Virus record (IMG/VR): IMGVR_UViG_3300028800_000033
Coordinates: 1-40,475 of that record
Source of the DNA: a virus
Reading direction: 5' to 3' (one strand)
Length of the DNA stretch: 40,475 nt
Shown piece by piece: positions 17,124 through 23,271 of the stretch. The translations under genes and the position numbers were made by a program. The notes under the pieces are model-generated. The model had not been told where the DNA came from. It searched no databases and was given only the letters and a program-made list of their open reading frames with translations. Numbering within the stretch: the stretch's first letter is position 1; each line of letters starts with the position of its first letter.

Positions 17124-17150
17124 AAAAAAAGAGGGATGGTTTCCCATCCC
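17124..17150 (-). terminator. Intrinsic terminator after the capsid transcription unit
   Basis: On the minus strand the stem GGGATGG, loop GAAA, CCATCCC is followed by TC and a run of seven T. A tetraloop on a 7-bp GC-rich stem with a T tract makes this one of the clearest terminators in the window. It closes the unit of capsid protein plus the 403-aa virion protein. Confidence 0.85.
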
Positions 17151-17199
17151 CCTAAAATGCAATAACTAGCAAAATTTATCAAACTAATTCTTCGTATTT

Positions 17200-18411
17200 T
17201 TAAGGCGAAGAATAGTCATGTAAATATGCACGCCATTCGATCACATCTCCACTAGAACCGCCAACCCAAGCAGCTGTGTCTGTTCGGCACGCTGAGTTTC
17301 CAACGATGAAGCCTTGGCTTGTATTATTGAAGAACGCGCCTTCAATAGCTGGACCACCGATAGAATTAACTCTAGTAGTTCCAATTGGAATAGTGAATAG
17401 CGGAGGATATAAAGCAGATCCTGCTGAAATCCTTGGCCCACCTGTATTCACATCACCAACCGCAGCTACTTGTGCATATTCTAGTCCTGGCACTGCCGCA
17501 ACTGGAACGTTTGCACTAAATGCTGTATAAGCTGATGAATTCACATTCACAACAAAAGTATTATAATCCGTTACCGAAATGACATATGCATAGATCGGAG
17601 ATCCAGGAATAGTCGTGTTTGGCAACGTATTTAATTGTGTTGTTCCCCAGTTGACCCCATTTGTATTAGGGACAGTCGGAATATGAAATGCCACTTCTTG
17701 GCCAACAACAAAGTTATGGGCAGAAGTTGTGTCAATAGTTGTAGTTGTTCCAAGTGTAATATTACTAATTACATTTACCCCAGGAGCATACAAATATGGA
17801 TAAAGAACCTTTTTAAAGGCGCCATTCGCATTTGTAGCTGTACTCTGAGTATAAGTAGTATAATTACTAGTGCTTGTATCCCAAGGAATAGTAAATGTTG
17901 TACTATTTGTAACAGTAACAGTGAAAGGGATACCTGCAATTTGAGGCATACCAGTTGTTGCTGTCTGATACAAGTTTTGAAAAATAACAACATCGCCAGA
18001 TGTCAAACCATGCGCAGATGCCGACACTACTGTTGTAGGGCCACCAGCACTACTTTTAGTTATACTTGTAAGTCCTTGCGAAGCTCCATATTGCAGGGAC
18101 AATCCACCAGAAAATACGCTAATACCACCACCGACTTTAACAGAATCTGTCGTTAGTACGGGTGTAGAATTAAATAACTGAACAATAGTGTCGTACTGCA
18201 CACTAGATACAGTAACGGGTGTTGCGCTAGCATCCCAATATGCAAATGGAACGCCGTGTTGTGCTGGAGTTACTGCTTGAGTTAAATTAATCAACTCAAC
18301 GTAATCCGGCTTAAAAGGTAAGTTAATAATTTTAGCAGGAGGTGCAGAAACACCAAGTGTTCCGCTAGCTACTGTATAACTTCCCTTTGCTAATCTTGAA
18401 TATTCAGCCAT
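17200..18411 (-). CDS. Abundant-type virion protein with FCCH-like beta-modules, 403 aa
   Basis: Encoded right after the major capsid gene and before a strong terminator, so probably made in large amounts; a capsid decoration or tail-shell protein is likely. The start at 18411 follows a perfect AGGAGG; the open frame upstream lacks one. The protein is almost all beta, Thr/Ser/Val-rich. Two modules stand out. One near residues 120-200 contains SAHGLTSGDVVIFQNL and STTFTIPWDT. One near 215-320 contains LGTTTTIDTTSAHNFVVGQE and NTFVVNVNSS. The pattern G-T-T-T-T / H-[GN]-[LF] / G-[DQ]-x-V is that of ubiquitin-activating-enzyme FCCH-like repeats seen in phage proteins. The C-terminus resembles the 139-aa protein downstream. 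Confidence 0.65.
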   Translation of the reverse strand: MAEYSRLAKGSYTVASGTLGVSAPPAKIINLPFKPDYVELINLTQAVTPAQHGVPFAYWDASATPVTVSSVQYDTIVQLFNSTPVLTTDSVKVGGGISVFSGGLSLQYGASQGLTSITKSSAGGPTTVVSASAHGLTSGDVVIFQNLYQTATTGMPQIAGIPFTVTVTNSTTFTIPWDTSTSNYTTYTQSTATNANGAFKKVLYPYLYAPGVNVISNITLGTTTTIDTTSAHNFVVGQEVAFHIPTVPNTNGVNWGTTQLNTLPNTTIPGSPIYAYVISVTDYNTFVVNVNSSAYTAFSANVPVAAVPGLEYAQVAAVGDVNTGGPRISAGSALYPPLFTIPIGTTRVNSIGGPAIEGAFFNNTSQGFIVGNSACRTDTAAWVGGSSGDVIEWRAYLHDYSSP

Positions 18412-18421
18412 GATATACCTC

Positions 18422-18859
18422 CTATACCAATCTGCCAGCATACAAGCTGGTAGAAAGAAGATTTCGGACAGCAGTATCCTGGGTCAAAGCTTGCGCCTGA
18501 GCGAACTTAACCGCTAAGGTAGCATTCTGAGCCAACATGCCTGAATAATATGGATCGCGATAAATCAGGTTCATTGAGTAGCCATCCTGATTAATATGCG
18601 TGATCGCTTGTTTACCCAATACGGTATTGTAATAAATATCATTACCGAGTGAGGAAACACCTCTTGCAACTGGTGCTTCAGAGGATGTTAATATCCGCAC
18701 ATTACCCACTGAACCATATTCAGAAGGTAAAGCAGAAGCATTTGTAGGATAGTTCCACTGACTTAGGAACGAAAGTGTTCCCACTGTTGTCAGTGTATCA
18801 AAATCCGTTTGAAGCTCTGTTGAAGATAGCATGAAATATGCACTTCTCACAGGGCCTGT
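18422..18859 (-). CDS. Major capsid protein, exon 2 (C-terminal 145 aa)
   Basis: The frame begins at ACA GGC CCT GTG (TGPVRSAYFML), which has no proper start codon or ribosome site. It is a natural continuation of the 182-codon frame ending DRFG at 19687. The region carries features of HK97-fold capsid proteins of the N4-gp56-like group: P-V-R-x-A-Y-F, then W-N-Y-P, E-Y-G-S-V-G-N-V-R-I-L and a YYSGMLAQNATLAVKFAQA end. The spliced product would be about 325 aa. In its unspliced form the 5' part of the gene would end 20 codons into the intron and capsid would be truncated. The downstream stop is 11 bases before the 403-aa gene start. Confidence 0.85.
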   Translation of the reverse strand, partial: TGPVRSAYFMLSSTELQTDFDTLTTVGTLSFLSQWNYPTNASALPSEYGSVGNVRILTSSEAPVARGVSSLGNDIYYNTVLGKQAITHINQDGYSMNLIYRDPYYSGMLAQNATLAVKFAQAQALTQDTAVRNLLSTSLYAGRLV

Positions 18860-18963
18860 CAATCTGTTACTTGTTGACCTACTAATATCTACTAATTAAT
18901 GTCAAATTAGTAGATGTAGGCGCCTTAGTCTTCTCAGCTAAGGTCTCTATATCTCTATAGAGT

Positions 18964-19167
18964 TCAGAGCACCGCATCTCTTTCCTTTTGAAGCTCTTCT
19001 ACAATTTCCATTCTTCTATCAAAACTTTCATCTAGAAATTGTCTAAATTCTTTTCTTGCTTGTTCAGGAATAGAGTCTTCTCGCTTGCTACGTTCAGCGT
19101 CTAATTTAGTTGACTTCGTATCAGTCAATCTGATATCATCTTTGTTATTACACATAGGTGACCTCAT
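18964..19167 (-). CDS. Possible intron-internal sense-strand protein, 67 aa
   Basis: An open frame in the 3' half of the intron on the capsid sense strand. Composition is protein-like and highly charged (RKEFRQFLDESFDRRMEIVE, then ELQKERDAVL), ending in a helix. Its ATG and the ATG of the oppositely oriented endonuclease share the palindrome CATG at 19165-19168. No clear Shine-Dalgarno exists for this ATG, though a second ATG 12 bases on follows AGGT. It could be a genuine small protein, a remnant of an earlier intron ORF, or chance. Confidence 0.3.
   Translation of the reverse strand: MRSPMCNNKDDIRLTDTKSTKLDAERSKREDSIPEQARKEFRQFLDESFDRRMEIVEELQKERDAVL
19110..19139 (+). promoter_or_regulatory. 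Sigma70-like promoter for the antisense homing endonuclease
   Basis: TTGACT (19110-19115), an 18-bp spacer and TATCAT (19134-19139) lie 26 bases before the endonuclease ATG at 19166. A start near 19146 would give a short leader containing GGTGA as ribosome site. This would let the gene be expressed independently of, and against, capsid transcription. Confidence 0.55.
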
Positions 19168-19600
19168 GAATCATAGGGAAAAATTGGCGTATCTTGCAGG
19201 TATCATTGATGGTGAAGGAAGTTTGTTGCTTTGGATGAATAAATCCTCTAGTAAAAGAGGTCAATTCAATCTTAGAGTAAATGTTACTTCCACAGATAAA
19301 TGCCTTGTAGATTGGATTTTTGAAAACTTTGGAGGAAGCATTTATGAATGCAATTCCCCTAGTAGACAATGCCAACCTAATTGGAAAAAACAATATGTCT
19401 GGCAAATTAATAGGCCAGAAATGTTGAGATTTCTCAAAGATATTTATCCATTTCTTATCATCAAAAAAGATAGATGCGTAATAGCAATTAAATTTAGAGA
19501 AACATTTGAAAATGGAAAACGCAATATCTCTCAAGAGACATCCGACATTCGCCTTAACTGTTTTAACCAAATGAAACATCTAAATTCCCGTGGTTCCTAA
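19166..19600 (+). CDS. LAGLIDADG homing endonuclease, 144 aa, antisense within the capsid intron
   Basis: The N-terminus YLAGIIDGEGS (residues 9-19) is the LAGLIDADG motif with its catalytic acidic residue (D15/E17 region). A single motif in about 145 aa indicates the homodimeric class that cuts a near-palindromic intronless target site. Following strands and the W-x-I-x-R / FLKDIYPFLIIKK segment fit the family. I start it at ATG 19166, after GGTGA; the frame is open further upstream but begins inside the promoter. It is oriented opposite to the capsid gene and the intron. It is therefore not translated from the capsid pre-mRNA, unlike most phage intron endonucleases, and its transcript would be antisense to the intron and perhaps exon 1. 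Confidence 0.85.
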   Translation: MNHREKLAYLAGIIDGEGSLLLWMNKSSSKRGQFNLRVNVTSTDKCLVDWIFENFGGSIYECNSPSRQCQPNWKKQYVWQINRPEMLRFLKDIYPFLIIKKDRCVIAIKFRETFENGKRNISQETSDIRLNCFNQMKHLNSRGS

Positions 19601-19686
19601 AAAAGTTCGCCCTTGTTGTCCTTCTATGCTGCCATAGTTAGGAGTTCCAAGTCCATCAGAGAAGATTTTAATTCGGCACACATTTT

Positions 19687-20226
19687 ACCGAATCTATCCA
19701 TACCTTCAATGCCAGACATAAACTTGTAGGCATTGTTTGTATCTAGCGTGGTTACAACCAAGCTAAAATCTGCGATACCCAAATTTGTTGGGTTATCCCC
19801 ATTACTGCCCGAACCGGCATTGATGTCCGTTGCGGCAGATACTAGGTAATCGCGTAAGATTAAATCCTCGGCTTGTCTCATCGCGACTGCCAGACGATCT
19901 GACACCCACGCTAACACACCCTCTTGGTCTTGCAAAATAACCTGTTCGTTAATAATGCAACCAGTTCCAAAAAAAGCCATTTCCGCATCAATAATATCTC
20001 TTTGCGGAACCTGTGCTGGAGGATCTATTCCTGAATTCCCCAACTGAACCGTTGGAGGCTGTAACGCCCGTGGGCGCATGAAACGACAAGTTGTTCCACC
20101 ATTTGGTGGCATACTAACTTTGTCGCAAACTGTGATGTAATTCATCATAGGCGTTGGAACATATAACATCGCAGGTGCTAAGCTCTGCAAAATCATAGGT
20201 CCTAGATTGCCTGTTGTTGTAAGCAT
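19687..20226 (-). CDS. Major capsid protein, exon 1 (N-terminal 180 aa)
   Basis: The frame encodes LTTTGNLGPMILQSLAPAM at the start and a segment NGGTTCRFMRPRALQPPTVQ typical of the extended N-arm and E-loop of N4-gp56-like HK97-fold capsid proteins. It ends GIEGMDRFG at the splice point; without splicing it runs 20 more codons to a stop. I prefer the ATG at 20226, six bases after AGGGA, over the ATG at 20232, which directly abuts it. It is preceded by its own promoter and a structured leader. Order portal, scaffold-like protein, capsid agrees with a podoviral head module. This is the main shell protein of the virion. Confidence 0.85.
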
Positions 20227-20386
20227 GTACATTCCCTGGTTGGAAATGTTAGTAAGATATGTTGATCGGTAGACGAACCTACTACGTCGTTTTCAATCAT
20301 ATCGCTTGTAGTGGCGAGCTACTTACGCCGAAATGGGGCGCGACTCCCTTACGCGAATGCCCTTAACGCTGGGCTAGCGAAATTTC
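20227..20386 (-). promoter_or_regulatory. GC-rich structured 5' leader of the capsid mRNA
   Basis: About 150 nt lie between the promoter and the capsid start. The part 20300-20380 is visibly GC-rich (by eye over 55 percent) in an otherwise AT-rich genome. On the minus strand it has short stems such as GCCC/GGGC and GGCG/CGCC and a thrice-repeated G-C-G-T-(T)-A-A-G motif. A GTAG/CTAC hairpin with a GTTCGT loop lies nearer the start codon. No ORF of note is present. It may stabilise or regulate the capsid message, but no known RNA family is recognised. Confidence 0.45.
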
Positions 20387-20414
20387 AATATATCAAATCA
20401 ATATTTAAATTCAA
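20387..20414 (-). promoter_or_regulatory. Sigma70-like promoter of the major capsid gene
   Basis: Minus strand TTGAAT (20414-20409), 16-bp spacer, TATATT (20392-20387). Transcription would begin near 20380, at the edge of the GC-rich leader. It is one of several hexamer pairs in the genome built on TTG and TATATT. Confidence 0.55.
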
Positions 20415-20467
20415 TTATTTATTTCCTTTCTCATTATGCTCTAGGAAATGTCCGCAGTATTCGCAAG

Positions 20468-20635
20468 TCATTTCTTTTTTTTTTTACTAAGACCAGCTTC
20501 CGAAAGAGCAATCGCTATTCCTTGTTTTGGATTAGTCACGATCGGCCCTTTCTTTGAACCAGAATGAAGCTTACCTTCTTTCATTTCATGCATGACTTTC
20601 TTGACTTTTTTCTCTTTCATCGACTTTTTCATCAT
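20468..20635 (-). CDS. DUF6496-like small basic protein, 55 aa
   Basis: The core KKVMHEMKEGKLHSGSKKGP followed by TNPKQGIAIALSEAG matches the short DUF6496 family (V-M-x-E-[FM]-K-x-G-x-L-x-S-G, then K-Q-A-I-A-I-A-L-S-E-A). The protein starts with several Lys and ends in a Lys run. Start taken at the ATG ATG pair at 20635; later ATGs are possible. It overlaps the end of the upstream 81-aa ORF by about 50 bases in another frame. The family's function is unknown; it is frequent in bacteria and phages and is strongly basic, so nucleic-acid binding is a fair guess. Confidence 0.7.
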   Translation of the reverse strand: MMKKSMKEKKVKKVMHEMKEGKLHSGSKKGPIVTNPKQGIAIALSEAGLSKKKKK

Positions 20636-20831
20636 TATTCTCTTTATTGCAACATGTGCAAGTTAATAATCTTTTTTCTATCATTTCATAGATACAAACT
20701 GGTAATTTTATTTCTATGAAATCCATGAATTCTTTGAAATTTTTTAACTCATAACAGCTTTCAAATGCAATTGTATGACAAATATTTTCTTTTCTATAAA
20801 GCAATCTATGTGATTTTTTACAATTTATCAT
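20586..20831 (-). CDS. Hypothetical protein, 81 aa
   Basis: The ATG overlaps the stop of the scaffold-like gene (ATGA), which supports translation. The product has a central helix pair and a CTCC cysteine pair before a very acidic/basic tail (NKENNDEKVDEREKSQESHA). Its last 50 bases overlap the DUF6496-like gene, so the tail may be compressed by that gene. No family recognised. Confidence 0.5.
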   Translation of the reverse strand: MINCKKSHRLLYRKENICHTIAFESCYELKNFKEFMDFIEIKLPVCIYEMIEKRLLTCTCCNKENNDEKVDEREKSQESHA

Positions 20832-21475
20832 CTTCCGCCTAATCTTGCTTTTAGTTCTTGCATCTTTTTATAAGCTTGTTCTTGCCCTGTCGCTGAGAAA
20901 TCACCACCTGAGCTATAACCAGCTGTTGCCATACCAGATGGCTGGTAATAAGGACTTCTTCTGTTAGCATCGATCTTTTCTTGTACTGATGGTTGCTTTT
21001 GAGCTGGTTTATCTAATCCAAGTGCTTTTATGTTTTTGTAGACAAGCTTTTGTCTTTCAAAGTTATCAGGAAGCTCTAAGATTGTTTCGGCAAGCTCTGG
21101 ATCTGTATGATATATTTTTTCGGCGTGCTGCATGACTTCATAAAAGTCTGAGTTTTTCTTTAGCCAATCCTCTTTCTTTTGAGTGGCAAGCATACCACGG
21201 GCTTTTTCTTCTACTGTTCTATTGAATTTTTCTTCTAGCTTCTTTTCAAATGAAGAGAGAGTTTTATTTAGTCTTTTATGATCAACATATGGTTCTGAAT
21301 CATCTTCATCATCAGATTTAGTATTTCTTTCTTGCAAGGCTCTTTCAAGTTCTAGTCTTGCGGCTCTTTCTTGTTGTATTTGAGCTTCATATTTTTCACG
21401 CATATAGCGCAAATTATCTTCTTTTACATTCGTTTTTGCTTCTGTTTGGGGTACTTGAGGCGTTGTTTCTTGCAT
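20828..21475 (-). CDS. Putative scaffold protein, 215 aa
   Basis: A highly charged helical protein just upstream of the capsid gene, the usual place and character of a head scaffold. Residues about 20-50 (MREKYEAQIQQERAARLELE) and 65-95 (HKRLNKTLSSFEKKLEEKFN) are coiled coil. A middle helical domain holds EKIYHTDPELAETILELPDN, and the tail is a Gly/Ser-rich linker plus a basic end (KKMQELKARLGGR), similar to scaffolds whose C-terminal helix binds the coat. Its stop overlaps the next ATG. No protease gene is present nearby. Confidence 0.65.
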   Translation of the reverse strand: MQETTPQVPQTEAKTNVKEDNLRYMREKYEAQIQQERAARLELERALQERNTKSDDEDDSEPYVDHKRLNKTLSSFEKKLEEKFNRTVEEKARGMLATQKKEDWLKKNSDFYEVMQHAEKIYHTDPELAETILELPDNFERQKLVYKNIKALGLDKPAQKQPSVQEKIDANRRSPYYQPSGMATAGYSSGGDFSATGQEQAYKKMQELKARLGGR

Positions 21476-21552
21476 ACTATCCTTTCTCCTTGACGCCGGA
21501 GAGCGTTTTATTTAATCTGAATTTAACTAAATAATTGATTATAAGGCAAGTT

Positions 21553-21699
21553 ATGAAAGATCTTATTAAAATATGTCCAAAATGCGATGAACTCACATGC
21601 TTTTTATTACCTGATTTTGACTTTGAAAAAGGTTTGATTTTAGATACTAAATCATGTCCCACATGCAAGGTAAAAACTAATGAAAATAAATCGTCTTGA
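21553..21699 (+). CDS. Zinc-ribbon protein, 48 aa
   Basis: A short rightward ORF starting ten bases after AAGG. The product contains two CxxC pairs, CPKCDELT and CPTCKVKT, about 28 residues apart, the layout of a zinc ribbon. It overlaps the start of the next rightward gene by 20 bases. The pair forms a rightward island inside the leftward head-gene block. Confidence 0.6.
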   Translation: MKDLIKICPKCDELTCFLLPDFDFEKGLILDTKSCPTCKVKTNENKSS

Positions 21700-22198
21700 A
21701 GCTCATGATAGAAAAGAATATTTCTTAAAAAATCAAGCCTTAAACATCTTCCAAGGGGCTGATGACTGTATGAAGAAGAATTCCCTTTCATTGATGCTTC
21801 AGGATAGATCGCCTTATGTCTATTTATTCGCCCATCCAAGAACCGCTGATGATGGAGTGACAAAAAGGATGGTATGGCAGCCAAGACTTACAAAACCGCA
21901 AGCTCAAACCAATTCTTATCTATTTAGGGGACAATCTAAAACAGATATCGTTGAAATATGTTGGCTTATTCCTCCTTCTGAAATGTGGTCGCAGTATTCT
22001 AAAGGAATGGTTACACAATCTGAATGGGTATCGTGGAGTATACAGCAATTCAAAACAAATAGAGAAGTACTTGAAAGACCTGCTAAAGATGATCTTCCAG
22101 ATGATAGAATTGCTGATATTTACCGGGAAATTGCTTTTTCGATTGACTCTAAGAATGCTTTAGATGAATTTATAGATGATACTATGCAAGAGATTTAG
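21680..22198 (+). CDS. Hypothetical protein in a rightward island, 172 aa
   Basis: A well-formed alpha/beta protein (QDRSPYVYLFAHPRTADDGV, then TDIVEICWLIPPSEMWSQYS and KDDLPDDRIADIYREIAF). I do not recognise the family. The phrase order R-M-x-W-Q-P-R-x-T-x-P and V-x-x-I-x-W-x-I-P looks like a conserved phage protein of unknown role. Translation is coupled to the 48-aa zinc-ribbon gene. Its end overlaps the convergent 53-aa leftward gene by 17 bases. Position between scaffold and portal blocks suggests an inserted, separately regulated cassette. Confidence 0.65.
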   Translation: MKINRLEAHDRKEYFLKNQALNIFQGADDCMKKNSLSLMLQDRSPYVYLFAHPRTADDGVTKRMVWQPRLTKPQAQTNSYLFRGQSKTDIVEICWLIPPSEMWSQYSKGMVTQSEWVSWSIQQFKTNREVLERPAKDDLPDDRIADIYREIAFSIDSKNALDEFIDDTMQEI

Positions 22199-22343
22199 GA
22201 GGCTTTTTTAGCTTCTTAGGCTTTACTGGATTCAATTCAGTGAAATCAACTAACCTTGCTACAGGCTGTCTTATTCCCTGGCCATAATAATCGCCCATTC
22301 CACGTGATGATCGTGGCGTATGAAATGCTTTAGTCTTCTTCAT
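22182..22343 (-). CDS. Small basic protein, 53 aa
   Basis: The product begins MKKTKAFHTPRSSRGMGDYY and then GQGIRQPVARLVD, with a Lys/Pro-rich tail (KPKKLKKPPKSLA). The G-M-G-D-Y-Y-G-x-G-[IV]-x-x-P-V motif appears in short phage proteins between portal and scaffold genes. Start codon lies within the end of the upstream 81-aa ORF (14-base overlap). Function unknown. Confidence 0.6.
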   Translation of the reverse strand: MKKTKAFHTPRSSRGMGDYYGQGIRQPVARLVDFTELNPVKPKKLKKPPKSLA

Positions 22344-22575
22344 TTATTTTAGCCACTTGGATTTTTAAACCAAAAGTTTCCGGTCGATCTGCAAATTCTG
22401 GTTGAAAACAGAATATTTCGTCTATTATTTTGAAACCCTTAAACTTATTTATGAAGAAGTGTTTCCATAAGTTAAGGTATTGTTCAGCCGCTGCTTTTTC
22501 TTCTGGTGTATGTATATAAACCCATTCACCATAAAATCCCTCTTTAAGTTCTTCTATATCAACAATATTATTCAT
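22330..22575 (-). CDS. Hypothetical protein, 81 aa
   Basis: Acidic ends and an aromatic middle (EEKAAAEQYLNLWKHFFINK). Start overlaps the preceding stop by ATGA, and the end overlaps the 53-aa gene. Part of a small-gene run between portal and scaffold. No family recognised. Confidence 0.55.
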   Translation of the reverse strand: MNNIVDIEELKEGFYGEWVYIHTPEEKAAAEQYLNLWKHFFINKFKGFKIIDEIFCFQPEFADRPETFGLKIQVAKINEED

Positions 22576-22853
22576 CCTACTTCATCCATTCTCATAGTAT
22601 TAACTTTACCTTTAGGCAAAGTACTTGCAGAAGTAGCTGGATTTCCTGTGTGCCCGATGGGTTGATTTCTACCAATACCATAATGCGTACCAGCATTAAT
22701 AAAAGAGCTAGTGCGTTGATCATATTGTGGGCACCTAAAGTCCCAAGGAGAATTGCGAGCATCTTGTGGTTTATTAATCTCCCGTTGTTCTCTAATATCA
22801 ATGGGATCTTTAAAACCAGATTTTGCGTTGATTTGTTCTTTAACTCTTTTCAT
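22572..22853 (-). CDS. Hypothetical protein, 93 aa
   Basis: I use the ATG at 22853 because it follows AAAAGGA by five bases; the frame also opens at 22892, where the only ribosome-like GAGG nearly touches the ATG. The protein is basic at the N-terminus and Gly/Asn/Pro-rich later (THYGIGRNQPIGHTGNPATS), without predicted membrane segments. It is linked by ATGA to the next gene. Confidence 0.55.
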   Translation of the reverse strand: MKRVKEQINAKSGFKDPIDIREQREINKPQDARNSPWDFRCPQYDQRTSSFINAGTHYGIGRNQPIGHTGNPATSASTLPKGKVNTMRMDEVG

Positions 22854-23003
22854 AATATTCCTTTTAAGGCGTTTTTTAAAAGAGGACGCCATACCTCAAA
22901 TTTATAACAAGGGATTCCAGCCACGACGAGCAACCCCCGAAAAGCGATCAATTAATCCAACTTTAAAATAGTGTTTTTTTATTAGGACACTTTACCTAAA
23001 TTC

Positions 23004-23228
23004 TTAATAACGATAACTAGGCTTCATCGGATGAGATTTAATCTTTCCCTTACCGATTTCTTGTGCTTTTTTAATCGCTTCTGTAGTATCTTCATAATTC
23101 ATTACAGATCCAGCACCTTCCGCTGAAGATTCGTTCTTTGTTTTATAAGGGCCGGAAGGAAATACTGTATCTTTCCCTTTAGCACCAGCCCACACTGAAT
23201 GATCATTAATTTTTCTTCCGCCACTCAT
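23004..23228 (-). CDS. Hypothetical protein, 74 aa
   Basis: A Gly/Lys/Ser-rich, hydrophilic, probably flexible protein (MSGGRKINDHSVWAGAKGKD, then YEDTTEAIKKAQEIGKGKIK) encoded right after the portal. In its size, place and G-G-R-x-I-N-D-H-S-x-W-x-G motif it looks like a conserved small protein of this phage type. Function unknown; a head-assembly accessory is possible. Confidence 0.55.
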   Translation of the reverse strand: MSGGRKINDHSVWAGAKGKDTVFPSGPYKTKNESSAEGAGSVMNYEDTTEAIKKAQEIGKGKIKSHPMKPSYRY

Positions 23229-23271
23229 ATTATCCCCTTTGAGCCATTACGCTCATTTACCATTAATTTCT

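Larger units (their letters stand above)
18860..19686 (-). mobile_element. Group I-like intron (827 nt) splitting the major capsid gene
   Basis: Evidence on the minus strand. The 5' exon end GATTCGGT pairs over 8 bp with the intron guide GCCGAATT (intron nt 10-17), leaving the last exon U opposite a G, the invariant U.G of group I P1 helices. The guide is preceded by TGT, which can pair with the first three bases of exon 2 (ACA), a P10. The intron ends in G. Joining GGT to ACA keeps frame (DRFG-TGPVR). The 3' part has good hairpins: CTCTATA/TATAGAG, CCTTAG/CTAAGG and a 10-bp ATCTACTAAT/ATTAGTAGAT, which could be P9-type elements. I could not place P3-P8 by eye. A homing endonuclease gene lies inside in antisense. 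Confidence 0.75.

Noticed and set aside
17276-18156. Plus-strand ORFs opposite the 403-aa virion protein, one rich in Cys and Ser
   Set aside because: Composition mirrors the Thr/Ser codons of the true gene; no promoter or ribosome site, and the minus frame is clearly coding.
19148-19579. 143-aa minus-strand ORF opposite the homing endonuclease
   Set aside because: The plus frame has the LAGLIDADG motif; the minus frame reads as low-information hydrophobic sequence without a start signal.
20240-20330. Possible tRNA in the capsid leader (GGTTCG with flanking complementary bases)
   Set aside because: The T-arm-like stem does not close around a seven-base loop and no acceptor or anticodon arms fit.
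21477-21884. 135-aa minus ORF between scaffold and portal
   Set aside because: It overlaps two well-formed rightward genes, including a zinc ribbon, and lacks a ribosome site.
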